A model generated the notes under the pieces. That model worked only from the letters and a program-made list of their open reading frames with translations, was not told the DNA's origin and ran no database searches. Below, piece after piece: positions 42,492 through 51,425 of a stretch of 64,000 bases of DNA (positions are counted from its first letter, which is position 1; each line of letters opens with the position of its first letter). A program made the position numbers and the translations under genes. Source of the stretch: an uncultured Aquimarina sp. (GTDB lineage Bacteria > Bacteroidota > Bacteroidia > Flavobacteriales > Flavobacteriaceae); the NCBI GenBank assembly GCA_937958985.1, contig CALGLV010000006.1, positions 206,563 through 270,562 of the forward strand, given 5' to 3'.

Positions 42492-45182
42492 TTAATAAAT
42501 TGAATCTAAGTTTTGCGTGTAGTACGCATATTTTTTTCTTAATTGAATCACCTTATAGTTTGCCGAAGAAACTTTGACTGCTTTACGTGGTAAATACCAA
42601 TCATTCTCAACGTCCGTAACTATTGAATTCATACTTCTTGCTTGTTGCTTTCCTTTTAAACCGTGAATTACTAAGAATATAGTATCCTGAGTATAAAAAT
42701 CTAACGAAGTATTAAGATAATTAAAATTACGCTTTTTTATTAAGGTATCCAACTTGGACTTTGCGCTACTCGCTTCTTTCTTGCTGGAAACCGAATAATC
42801 GTACACAAGTTTATATTTTTTCACTCCCGAAGTATCTGTTTCAAATTGCAATCCTTTTAAATAAGGCATTGAACTTTTTATTAGCGATTCGGCCTTAGCT
42901 CCTTCTTCGGACTGCGGATACGTTAGTGCTATGTAATTCAACAAATCACTCATTTCCGACACTCCTTTTACTTTTCCTAGAGTATACGCTTTTAACAACT
43001 GAAATTTTGCTACAATAGGATCTCCTTTAAGCTTGTCGATTTGCGTATTCAAACGCTGCAAAACAGTATTATAATCTTGCTTTTCATATGACTTATAAAT
43101 TGACGCATATACTTTATCAACATCCGATGCTTCTTCTTTTGATACTCCGAGTGGATTTTTTACAATTTGAGCATATCTTGAATTGGGATGATTTTTAAGA
43201 ATATCTTTTCTGATTTTTTCTTCTCTAAAACTATTCCCGTTAGATTGGTAAATTTTAAATAAATTATACTTAGAAGGCATTACGTATTTATCATCAGGAT
43301 TGTTTTGTAATAGCGCCTCAAATTTACTCGATGCCCTATCGTATTCCTTTAACTGTTCCTTATAAATAGTTCCTAATTGAAAGTACGCCTCGTTACGTTC
43401 GATTTTCAAACTATCTAATACTTTCGGTTCTGTTGGGATTTTTTCAACATAAACCGCTGGGTCAAACAATGGATCTTTCTCTATATCATAATCTGCAGCA
43501 ACTTCTTCTTCTTCACTTTCATTAATCGACACTTTTGCTAAACTAGCAACCTTCCAATAATCGCCTAATTGACGTTTTCCAAAAACACGCTCAAATTGCA
43601 AAGCACCACTTGCTAAAGCAATTGGATTGTAAAAATAAAACACTCCATTCGATTCTTGCTTATCAACGCCAAAAGCACCAACCTCAAAACCTCCCGATTG
43701 CTGAAGCGATAATGCTTTTTTACTTTTTTGCTTTTTCAATTTTTCAATAGCCTTCAATTTTATACTGTCGGTGTATTTTTCATAATAAGCTAATTGATCT
43801 TCTTTTGACAAAGCTGCAATTTGTAAAATACTATCCGTAGTTTTTGAAATCATTTCATATTTCAAAACCTTATCTAAATTATCGCGCTTTTTCTGAATAA
43901 CACGCTTTCTTTTACTGTTAACATCTAGTAAATTTAAAGTACTATCCATGTATTTTCCTGCAATATTATAATCTCCTCTGTTAAAATTTATTCTACTTAA
44001 AGTTTCGTGACTTAATGAATTTAAGTAATCATCATTGCTTTTAACGTTTAACGACTTTTTGTAAAATTCTTCAGCCACAGCTAATGAATCGTTTCCGAAA
44101 AAGAATATTGCTTTTTCATAATATATTTTATCTAAAAAAGGTCTGTTTTCCCAATTCTTCTCTAGTTTATTTAAAATTTCCAGAAAAGCTATTTGGTCAT
44201 TAGATTCTATTTCTAAATTTCTAGCTTTAGCTAAATATGCGTTTATCAAATATTCCCTTGGCGTTCGTCTATTAAGTTTAATTATTTTATCGAACTCCAT
44301 ATTGGCACTATCGCGTTCTCGTACCCTATTGTATAATTGCCCTAAAATATAATGGTACCGTCCTTTTTGCTCATTATCATTAGTATACGCTATAGCAAGT
44401 TTCATGGGAGAAATAGCACTATCCTTATGTTTTAAATTCACATAAGCTTGTGCTAGCATAGCCGAAGCATCGGAAAGCACTATCTTATCAACATCTAGTG
44501 TTTTATGAAGCTTTCTTTTAACCGAACCTTTATCATCAAATACGCGTACTTGCTTTTCATCTCCTTCTTTATAAACAAAAGCTTCTTCTGTTTTAGTCAA
44601 ATTAACTTCTTTCAACAATTCCGGAAGAACATCTTTTAAACCCCTAATAGCAGCTTCTTCGTTCTCTAACCTTATAAAGGTTTTAGCCTTCCAAATTTTA
44701 GCTTTATTGATACTATTCGATGTCGGATAGTTAGAAAGAATATAATTAAAAGCCTCTAAAGCCTGCACAAAACGCTGATCAAAATACCTCGACTTCCCCA
44801 ATAACATAAAGGCTTCATCGGTTTGAAAATTGCGTTCACGACCTTTAATATTCATGGAGTGCCGCTGAATTGCTTTTGCAGCTTTTTCTTCTGCACGTAA
44901 AAAATCAGGATTTCCATCTTCACTTTCCAAATACACCTCGTCTCTAATTTCCAATCGCTCAATAGGTAACTGTTTCCAATAGTTATCCTCATAACTTTCA
45001 ATTAAAGCCTGCCTACCCTCGGTAAAAGAAACACCACCATTATATAGCGTGTTGTACTTTGTGGTCATGGCATGCCAATTCCTATTAATAAACTTGTCTT
45101 TTTTACGAGAACAAGCTACTAATATTATTAATGCCACAACACTAGTTGCAACTTTGAACGCTAGGTTTCTTTTCAATTTCAA
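42492..45182 (-). CDS. sprE: SprE/PorW-like gliding motility / T9SS TPR lipoprotein
   Basis: Lipobox ILVACSRKKDKFINRNWHAMTTKYNTLYNGG; multiple TPRs; 896 aa. Confidence 0.88.
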   Translation of the reverse strand: MKLKRNLAFKVATSVVALIILVACSRKKDKFINRNWHAMTTKYNTLYNGGVSFTEGRQALIESYEDNYWKQLPIERLEIRDEVYLESEDGNPDFLRAEEKAAKAIQRHSMNIKGRERNFQTDEAFMLLGKSRYFDQRFVQALEAFNYILSNYPTSNSINKAKIWKAKTFIRLENEEAAIRGLKDVLPELLKEVNLTKTEEAFVYKEGDEKQVRVFDDKGSVKRKLHKTLDVDKIVLSDASAMLAQAYVNLKHKDSAISPMKLAIAYTNDNEQKGRYHYILGQLYNRVRERDSANMEFDKIIKLNRRTPREYLINAYLAKARNLEIESNDQIAFLEILNKLEKNWENRPFLDKIYYEKAIFFFGNDSLAVAEEFYKKSLNVKSNDDYLNSLSHETLSRINFNRGDYNIAGKYMDSTLNLLDVNSKRKRVIQKKRDNLDKVLKYEMISKTTDSILQIAALSKEDQLAYYEKYTDSIKLKAIEKLKKQKSKKALSLQQSGGFEVGAFGVDKQESNGVFYFYNPIALASGALQFERVFGKRQLGDYWKVASLAKVSINESEEEEVAADYDIEKDPLFDPAVYVEKIPTEPKVLDSLKIERNEAYFQLGTIYKEQLKEYDRASSKFEALLQNNPDDKYVMPSKYNLFKIYQSNGNSFREEKIRKDILKNHPNSRYAQIVKNPLGVSKEEASDVDKVYASIYKSYEKQDYNTVLQRLNTQIDKLKGDPIVAKFQLLKAYTLGKVKGVSEMSDLLNYIALTYPQSEEGAKAESLIKSSMPYLKGLQFETDTSGVKKYKLVYDYSVSSKKEASSAKSKLDTLIKKRNFNYLNTSLDFYTQDTIFLVIHGLKGKQQARSMNSIVTDVENDWYLPRKAVKVSSANYKVIQLRKKYAYYTQNLDSIY

Positions 45183-45359
45183 AATTTTATTTTTTACTAA
45201 CTATTGTAAAATATGTTATTTCGGTTTACTCTCACTCTTATAAACGAAACAATAGCTGTAAAAATACATTTTTTTTAAAAAACGAAATCCCCTAACCAAT
45301 AAAACGAAATTTTTAAGTATTTAATAGCTAGATTTCGGAACAAAAAAAACTGCAATTAG

Positions 45360-45367
45360 TACTTTTG
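45360..45367 (+). promoter_or_regulatory. Bacteroidota -7 promoter element (TAnnTTTG)
   Basis: TACTTTTG 16 nt upstream of the ATG at 45383. Confidence 0.55.
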
Positions 45368-45382
45368 TAAAAAAATATAAAG

Positions 45383-46441
45383 ATGTCTCAATTTACTCCT
45401 TTAACGATAAAAGATATTATTCAAGAAACACCCTCTTCTGTTTCTTTAGTTTTCGACATCCCTGCAAATAAAAAAAATGACTTTAGTTTTGTTGCTGGTC
45501 AATTTTTAACTTTGAAAGCCGTTATTAATAACAAAGAAGTTCGAAGAGCTTATTCTATAAGTAGTCATCCCAGCGCTCCACAGATACAGATTAGCGTAAA
45601 AAAGATTGCAGGCGGTCAGTTTTCAACTTTCGCAAATGAATCTTTAAAAGCAGGAGATACTATTGATGTTATGATTCCTGAAGGAAAATTTCAATTACAC
45701 CCTAACGGAGAAAAGCAAAAAAACTATTTAGCATTTGCAGCAGGAAGTGGCATCACCCCTATAATGTCTATGATAAAAACGGTACTTTCAGAAGAGCCTA
45801 ATAGTAAATTTGTTTTAGTATATGGTAATAAAAACACTGAAGAAACAATGTTTTTTAAAGAACTATTATCTCTTCAAGCAAAAAACCCTGAAAGGCTATT
45901 TCTTGAATTTGTAAATAGTAGAGAAAATACCGAAGGGTCGACTTTTGGACGCATTGAAGAAAGTACGGTAAATTTTATTTTGAAAAATAAATTTAGTCAT
46001 ATCAATTTTGAAGCATATTATTTATGTGGACCCGAAGGAATGATTGAAACTGTAAGCACTGTTTTAAGCGAAAATGGCGCTTCAAAAGATAGTATTAACT
46101 ATGAATTATTTAGCAGCGCTTCTACCGCAAGTTCATCACCTTCTGAAAATACAGCTACTGGTTCATCAACTATTACTATTACCGTTGATGATGAAGAATT
46201 TAATATTGTTGCCGACAAACAAAAAACATTACTCGATGCTGTTTTAGAACAAGATATTGATGCTCCTTACTCTTGCAAAGGTGGTGTTTGTTGCTCTTGT
46301 ATTTGTAGAGTTACCGAAGGCGAAGTTGATATGCCTGTAAACAATTTATTAACCGATTCAGAAGTAGCAGAAGGTTTAGTTTTGGCTTGCCAAGCGTATG
46401 CAAAAAGTGATGTTTTAGCTATTGACTTTGATGATGCTTAA
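45383..46441 (+). CDS. PaaE/ferredoxin-NADP reductase-like 2Fe-2S flavoprotein
   Basis: RRAYSISSHP FAD motif; AAGSGITPIMSMI; C-terminal CKGGVCCSCICRV ... CQ 2Fe-2S. Confidence 0.92.
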   Translation: MSQFTPLTIKDIIQETPSSVSLVFDIPANKKNDFSFVAGQFLTLKAVINNKEVRRAYSISSHPSAPQIQISVKKIAGGQFSTFANESLKAGDTIDVMIPEGKFQLHPNGEKQKNYLAFAAGSGITPIMSMIKTVLSEEPNSKFVLVYGNKNTEETMFFKELLSLQAKNPERLFLEFVNSRENTEGSTFGRIEESTVNFILKNKFSHINFEAYYLCGPEGMIETVSTVLSENGASKDSINYELFSSASTASSSPSENTATGSSTITITVDDEEFNIVADKQKTLLDAVLEQDIDAPYSCKGGVCCSCICRVTEGEVDMPVNNLLTDSEVAEGLVLACQAYAKSDVLAIDFDDA

Positions 46442-46461
46442 AACAGCTATTGGGTTAAAAT

Positions 46462-46490
46462 AAAAAAGGTATGTAAAACATACCTTTTTT
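46462..46490 (+). terminator. Bidirectional intrinsic terminator between convergent genes
   Basis: aaaaaaggtatgt-aaa-acatacctttttt perfect stem with A/T tracts on both sides. Confidence 0.9.
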
Positions 46491-46633
46491 GCCCCAAATC
46501 TACCATGAACTTAACCTACTTATGTTATGGTATTGTAAATATACTACATACTTACAATCCTTTTAAAAAAATTAGATTAAATACCTAGATATTAGTTTAA
46601 CTACATTTAAAATATAGTTTATTCCATAAAAAT

Positions 46634-48532
46634 TTAGTAAGCTCTTTCACTTATACCTTCATAGTAATTCATAAAAGCCCTATTAGCAACTCTATTCCCA
46701 CCAGCAGTAGGATAGTCTCCGGTAAAATACCAGTCTCCTAAGTTTTCTGGACAAGCTTTATGCAGGTTATCTACAGTTTGGTAAATAATCTTTACTTCAG
46801 CCTTTACCGAATCTTCTGTTAAGAGCTCCGATATTTTATCACTAATTTGATCTGCTGTAAACTCGTTGTAAATATCGTTCACATAATTTATAACCTCAGC
46901 ATCCTTTAAATGTATTTGAGACTTACATTTTTGATAAGCTTCGTCAATAATATGTGTTTTATTATTATCCTTCAATAGTTCAATAGCAGCCTTAAAAGCA
47001 ATTAAGCCATCCATATTAGCCATGTCTATACCATAACAATCTGGAAAACGAATTTGAGGTGCCGAAGAAACTACTACTATCTTTTTAGGATTTAGACGAT
47101 CCATCATCTTAATGATACTTTTCTTAAGAGTTGTACCTCTTACAATACTATCATCTATAATAACTAAATTATCTTGTGGCTGAACCACTCCATAAGTAAC
47201 ATCATATACGTGTGCTACTAAATCATCACGACTACTATCTTCAGTAATAAAAGTCCTTAGCTTAGCATCTTTAATCGCAATCTTTTCTGTACGTATTTTT
47301 GGCGTTAAAATTTCTTTTAGTCTAACATCAGTTAACTTATCTTTTTCTGCTAATATCGATGCTTCTTTTTGTTGATTAAGCTCATCTTGTGCTGCCTCAA
47401 CTAATCCGTAAAACGAAGTTTCTGCCGTATTTGGAATAAAGGAAAACACTGAATTCACCGTATCATAATCAATTTCCTTTAATACTTGTGGCATTACCAA
47501 GCGTCCAAGTTGCTTACGCTCTTTGTAAATATCCGCATCACTACCTCTTGAAAAATAAATACGCTCAAACGAACATGCTTTACGCTCCAATGGTTCAATA
47601 ATTTTTTCGATTTTAGTTTCCCCATCTTTTTTAACAATAATGGCTTTACCTGGATCTAACTCATGAACTTCTTCAATATCAACATTAAAAACTGTTTGTA
47701 TTACTGGTCGCTCTGAGGCTACTACTACAACCTCATCATCTTTATAATAATAAGCGGGTCTGATCCCTGCAGGATCACGAAGCACAAAAGCGTCTCCATG
47801 TCCTAACATTCCTGCCATGGCGTAACCACCATCCCAATATTTAGACGATTTTTTTAAAATTTTAGAAAGATTTAAGCGTTTAACAATCTCTGGAGATGCT
47901 TCCACTTTTGAAAACCCTTCCTTTTTCAATTTTTTATACAACTTAGAAACTTCACCATCTAGAAAGTGTCCGATTTTTTCCATTACGGTAACGGTATCCA
48001 CATTTTCTTTTGGGTGCTGACCTAAGTCTACCAAATTATTAAAGAGTACCGAATTGTTAGTCATATTGAAGTTACCCGCAACAATTAAATTACGATGCAT
48101 CCAGTTGTTTTGCCTTAAAAAAGGGTGTACACTTTCAATACTGTTTTTACCGTGCGTTCCGTAACGTACATGACCTAAAAAAACTTCTCCAAGATATGAA
48201 GCGTTGTCTTTTAACCATTGTGTATCGTCAGGCAATGCATCAGGCTCTGTTAACTTAGTATTAATACTTTCGTTAATTTGTTTAAAAATATCCTGAATAG
48301 GAGCTTGTTCATTGGAGCGTACACGACTAATATAGCGTTGCCCAGGTTTCATATCTAATTTAATAGAAGCTAATCCAGCACCATCTTGACCACGATTGTG
48401 CTGTTTTTCCATTAATAAATACATTTTATTTATTCCATAAAAAGCACTTCCGTATTTTTCTTTATAATATTCTAAAGGCTTTAATAATCTAACAAATGCA
48501 ATTCCACATTCGTGTTTGATAGCATCACTCAT
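46634..48532 (-). CDS. PurF-like amidophosphoribosyltransferase family protein (632 aa)
   Basis: Class II glutaminase HECGIAFVRLL, RGQDGAGLAS, GHVRYGTHG; PRTase loop NLVIIDDSIVRGTTLKKSI. Confidence 0.88.
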   Translation of the reverse strand: MSDAIKHECGIAFVRLLKPLEYYKEKYGSAFYGINKMYLLMEKQHNRGQDGAGLASIKLDMKPGQRYISRVRSNEQAPIQDIFKQINESINTKLTEPDALPDDTQWLKDNASYLGEVFLGHVRYGTHGKNSIESVHPFLRQNNWMHRNLIVAGNFNMTNNSVLFNNLVDLGQHPKENVDTVTVMEKIGHFLDGEVSKLYKKLKKEGFSKVEASPEIVKRLNLSKILKKSSKYWDGGYAMAGMLGHGDAFVLRDPAGIRPAYYYKDDEVVVVASERPVIQTVFNVDIEEVHELDPGKAIIVKKDGETKIEKIIEPLERKACSFERIYFSRGSDADIYKERKQLGRLVMPQVLKEIDYDTVNSVFSFIPNTAETSFYGLVEAAQDELNQQKEASILAEKDKLTDVRLKEILTPKIRTEKIAIKDAKLRTFITEDSSRDDLVAHVYDVTYGVVQPQDNLVIIDDSIVRGTTLKKSIIKMMDRLNPKKIVVVSSAPQIRFPDCYGIDMANMDGLIAFKAAIELLKDNNKTHIIDEAYQKCKSQIHLKDAEVINYVNDIYNEFTADQISDKISELLTEDSVKAEVKIIYQTVDNLHKACPENLGDWYFTGDYPTAGGNRVANRAFMNYYEGISERAY

Positions 48533-48577
48533 AAGGCAATAATAATTGAAAAAATGTATTATATAATTTTACTAAAT

Positions 48578-49504
48578 TTATGCTAAATCAATTTCAAACT
48601 GTGTTAATTGCTTGAATAATTTCAGTCTTTTATTGATGTCTTTTTCCGTAAGCTCTTGCATACGTTCAGTTCCAAATTTTTCCACACAAAACGACGCTAG
48701 GTTAGAACCCTGAATAATCGCTTTCTTCATGTTTTTAAAGGAATAATCACCCGTACTTGCTAAAAAACCCGAAAAACCACCCGCAAAAGTATCACCTGCA
48801 CCTGTAGGATCGAATACTTCCTCTAAAGGCAAAGCAGGTGCAAAAAACATTTGTCCATCGTGAAACAACAACGCTCCGTGCTCTCCTTTTTTAATAACTA
48901 TATACTTAGGTCCCATTGCTTCAATAATACGAGCTGCTTTCACCAACGAATATTCTCCACTTAATTGTCGAGCTTCTTCATCATTTATAGTAATAACATC
49001 AACCTCAGCAATTACTTTTTTAAGCTCCTCTAAGGCTACATCCATCCAAAAATTCATAGTATCTAGCACTATTAATTTTGGTCGTTTTTCCATTTGCTTA
49101 ATTACGGATAACTGTACCAAAGGATGCAAATTCCCTAACATCACCACCTCAGCATCTTTAAAATTATTAGGCACTACAGGCGAAAAATTTTCCAATACAT
49201 TAAGTTGTGTTTCTAAAGTATCGCGGGAGTTCATATCGTTGTGATACTTACCACTCCAAAAAAAAGTTTTCCCATCTTCTACAACCTCTAAAGAACTTGT
49301 ATCAATATTTCTATCTTTTAGAAGCTGAATATATTCTTGAGGAAAATCATTCCCTACTACAGATACTACTGCCATAGGCACATCAAAATGCGAAGCCGAC
49401 AAGCCTATATAGGTCGCCGCTCCCCCTAAAATTTTGTCTGTTTTTCCAAAAGGAGTCTCTATAGCATCAAAAGCTACCGTACCAACAATTACAAGTTTAC
49501 TCAT
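48578..49504 (-). CDS. PfkB family sugar kinase
   Basis: LGGAATYIGLSASHF; DPTGAGDTFAGGFSGFLA. Confidence 0.95.
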   Translation of the reverse strand: MSKLVIVGTVAFDAIETPFGKTDKILGGAATYIGLSASHFDVPMAVVSVVGNDFPQEYIQLLKDRNIDTSSLEVVEDGKTFFWSGKYHNDMNSRDTLETQLNVLENFSPVVPNNFKDAEVVMLGNLHPLVQLSVIKQMEKRPKLIVLDTMNFWMDVALEELKKVIAEVDVITINDEEARQLSGEYSLVKAARIIEAMGPKYIVIKKGEHGALLFHDGQMFFAPALPLEEVFDPTGAGDTFAGGFSGFLASTGDYSFKNMKKAIIQGSNLASFCVEKFGTERMQELTEKDINKRLKLFKQLTQFEIDLA

Positions 49505-49808
49505 GTTATGGGGTATATTTTTTTTGCAAATATACGGTGTTTTTAAAATGAATTAACCACTAGCCTATGATTTCTACTTTTAAGCGGTAGTATTAAACTA
49601 ATAATCACCTAAAATTATTAATTGTTAGCAAATAAACACTAGTCGTAATTATTTTAAATTACTTCTCTAACTAAATTACGATTTAGGCAAACCCTACTAA
49701 AGCAATGGATTTACCTAAATTTAAGCTTCACTATTAATTAGCTTATCCTTTATAAACCTTTGAAATTGATAAATTTTCTGTTAATTTGCTTAAAGCTAAT
49801 TAATTATT

Positions 49809-50576
49809 ATGAGTTCATTTCAAGAAGACGGAAGTGTATACGTGAAATCCGAACAAGGTATAGGTAGCGTTACATTTTCACACCCACAAAGCAATTCGCT
49901 GCCCAGTCCATTGCTCGATAGAATTGCAAAAGGCATTGACCAATTGTCCGAAGATCCTGAAACTGCAGTAGTTTTAATACAGTCCGAAGGAAAAAAAGCA
50001 TTTTGTGCCGGTGCATCCTTAGATGAGCTTGTAGCTATTGAAACCCAAGAGCAGGGACAACAATTTTTTATTGGATTTGCAAAAATTATAAATGCAATAA
50101 GAAGGTGCAACAAATTTGTAGTTTGCCGTGTACACCAAAAAGCAGTTGGCGGTGGCGTGGGTATTATTGCTGCTTGCGACTATGTTTTTGCAACCGAAAA
50201 TGCTTCAATAAAACTTAGCGAATTAACTATTGGCATTGGTCCTTTTGTTATCGAACCTGCCTTAACCCGTAAAATGGGTGTTGCCGCAGTAAGTCAATTA
50301 AGTATTGATGCCTCGCACTGGCAAAATGCTTATTGGGCAAAATACAAAGGATTGTACTCTCAAGTTTATGACAACGAAGAAGACCTAGACGATGCCTTAA
50401 CTGAGTTACTAAACAAACTATCGAGCTACAACCCTCAATCCATGAAGCATCTTAAAGACAGCTTATGGGTAAACACCGAACATTGGGCTACCTTACTACC
50501 CGAGCGCGCCAAATTATCAGGAAGCTTAGTACTTTCAGAACATACTAAAAGTGCACTTAAAAAATTCAAAAAATAA
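49809..50576 (+). CDS. Enoyl-CoA hydratase/isomerase family protein
   Basis: KKAFCAGASLDEL, VHQKAVGGGVGIIAACDYVFA. Confidence 0.92.
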   Translation: MSSFQEDGSVYVKSEQGIGSVTFSHPQSNSLPSPLLDRIAKGIDQLSEDPETAVVLIQSEGKKAFCAGASLDELVAIETQEQGQQFFIGFAKIINAIRRCNKFVVCRVHQKAVGGGVGIIAACDYVFATENASIKLSELTIGIGPFVIEPALTRKMGVAAVSQLSIDASHWQNAYWAKYKGLYSQVYDNEEDLDDALTELLNKLSSYNPQSMKHLKDSLWVNTEHWATLLPERAKLSGSLVLSEHTKSALKKFKK

Positions 50577-50581
50577 CAATT

Positions 50582-50692
50582 ATGGAATCTACTTCACAAT
50601 GGCTAAGCCTATTATCGGGTAATGGATTATTTGTATTACTTGGAATTATTCTAATCGTAGTTTACTTTGTAAACAAGTACAAAAAAAGATAA
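50582..50692 (+). CDS. Single-TM microprotein (36 aa), not in ORF track
   Basis: MESTSQWLSLLSGNGLFVLLGIILIVVYFVNKYKKR*; 5 bp after the ECH stop; hydrophobic helix with basic tail. Confidence 0.6.
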   Translation: MESTSQWLSLLSGNGLFVLLGIILIVVYFVNKYKKR

Positions 50693-50741
50693 TTTTAGTT
50701 AAGGTTTATCAAATTTATAGACTTAGCTAAAAAAACAAATT

Positions 50742-50849
50742 ATGTTAGACTTTTTAGACACGCTCTCTAGTGGCAAATTATTCCCTGCATTTGTATTAGT
50801 TTTGCTACTTATATTTATTATTAATCGAATTAGAAGTCGACGCCTATGA
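50742..50849 (+). CDS. Single-TM microprotein (35 aa), not in ORF track
   Basis: MLDFLDTLSSGKLFPAFVLVLLLIFIINRIRSRRL*; ATGA overlap with queD start at 50846. Confidence 0.6.
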   Translation: MLDFLDTLSSGKLFPAFVLVLLLIFIINRIRSRRL

Positions 50850-51298
50850 GCAATATTCGTATTACCAAACTATTTACCTTCGAAACCGGACACGCCTTAC
50901 ATGGTTATGACGGAAAATGCAAAAACGTGCACGGCCACAGTTACAAACTCGAAGTAACCGTAATTGGATCGCCAATTAACGACACCAATCACACCAAAAA
51001 CGGTATGGTTATTGACTTTGGAGACCTAAAAAAAATCGTTAACAAAGAAATTGTAGACGAATTTGACCATGCCACCGTGTTCAACAAAAACACGCCTCAT
51101 GTAGATTTAGCCACCGAAATGCAAAATCGAGGTCACAACGTAATATTGGTAAACTACCAACCTACCAGCGAAAATATGGTAATAGATTTTGCCGAAAAAA
51201 TTAGTATTAAGCTACCTTCGCATATAAAATTACACTCCTTAAAGCTACAGGAAACAGACACCTCTTTTGCACAGTGGTTTGCTAGTGATAATTTGTAA
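50846..51298 (+). CDS. queD: 6-carboxytetrahydropterin synthase / 6-pyruvoyl tetrahydropterin synthase family
   Basis: FETGHALHGYDGKCKNVHGHSYKLEV; VIDFGDLKK; EFDHATVFN; PTSENMV. Confidence 0.95.
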   Translation: MSNIRITKLFTFETGHALHGYDGKCKNVHGHSYKLEVTVIGSPINDTNHTKNGMVIDFGDLKKIVNKEIVDEFDHATVFNKNTPHVDLATEMQNRGHNVILVNYQPTSENMVIDFAEKISIKLPSHIKLHSLKLQETDTSFAQWFASDNL

Positions 51299-51303
51299 TA
51301 CTT

Positions 51304-51408
51304 GGGCGTTCCCCTTAAGGGTCGGGCTTTACGCTGTATCTTTTTTGTTGCGATTTCCGTTAGCACTACAATAGCAACAAAAAAGGATGCCGCTGCAATC
51401 CCTAACGC
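51304..51408. repeat. Structured intergenic element with nested inverted repeats
   Basis: Outer GCGTT(51306-51310)/AACGC(51404-51408), CCCTTAAGGG palindrome (51312-51321), 11-bp perfect stem ttttttgttgc(51341-51351)/gcaacaaaaaa(51374-51384). Confidence 0.6.
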
Positions 51409-51425
51409 AAAACAAAACTATACCA

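Noticed and set aside
46506-46589. 27-codon plus-strand ORF MNLTYLCYGIVNILHTYNPFKKIRLNT
   Set aside because: Lies after a bidirectional terminator with no promoter or conservation evidence; likely chance.
51154-51366. Minus-strand ORF MLTEIATKKIQRKARPLRGTPK...
   Set aside because: Starts inside the structured intergenic element and runs antisense through queD; treated as an artefact of the repeat.
51387-51425. Upstream start of the lpxH ORF (MPLQSLTQNKTIP)
   Set aside because: Lies in the repeat-like element; MKIDIPQGKKVYFSSDNHLG at 51426 is the sensible start.
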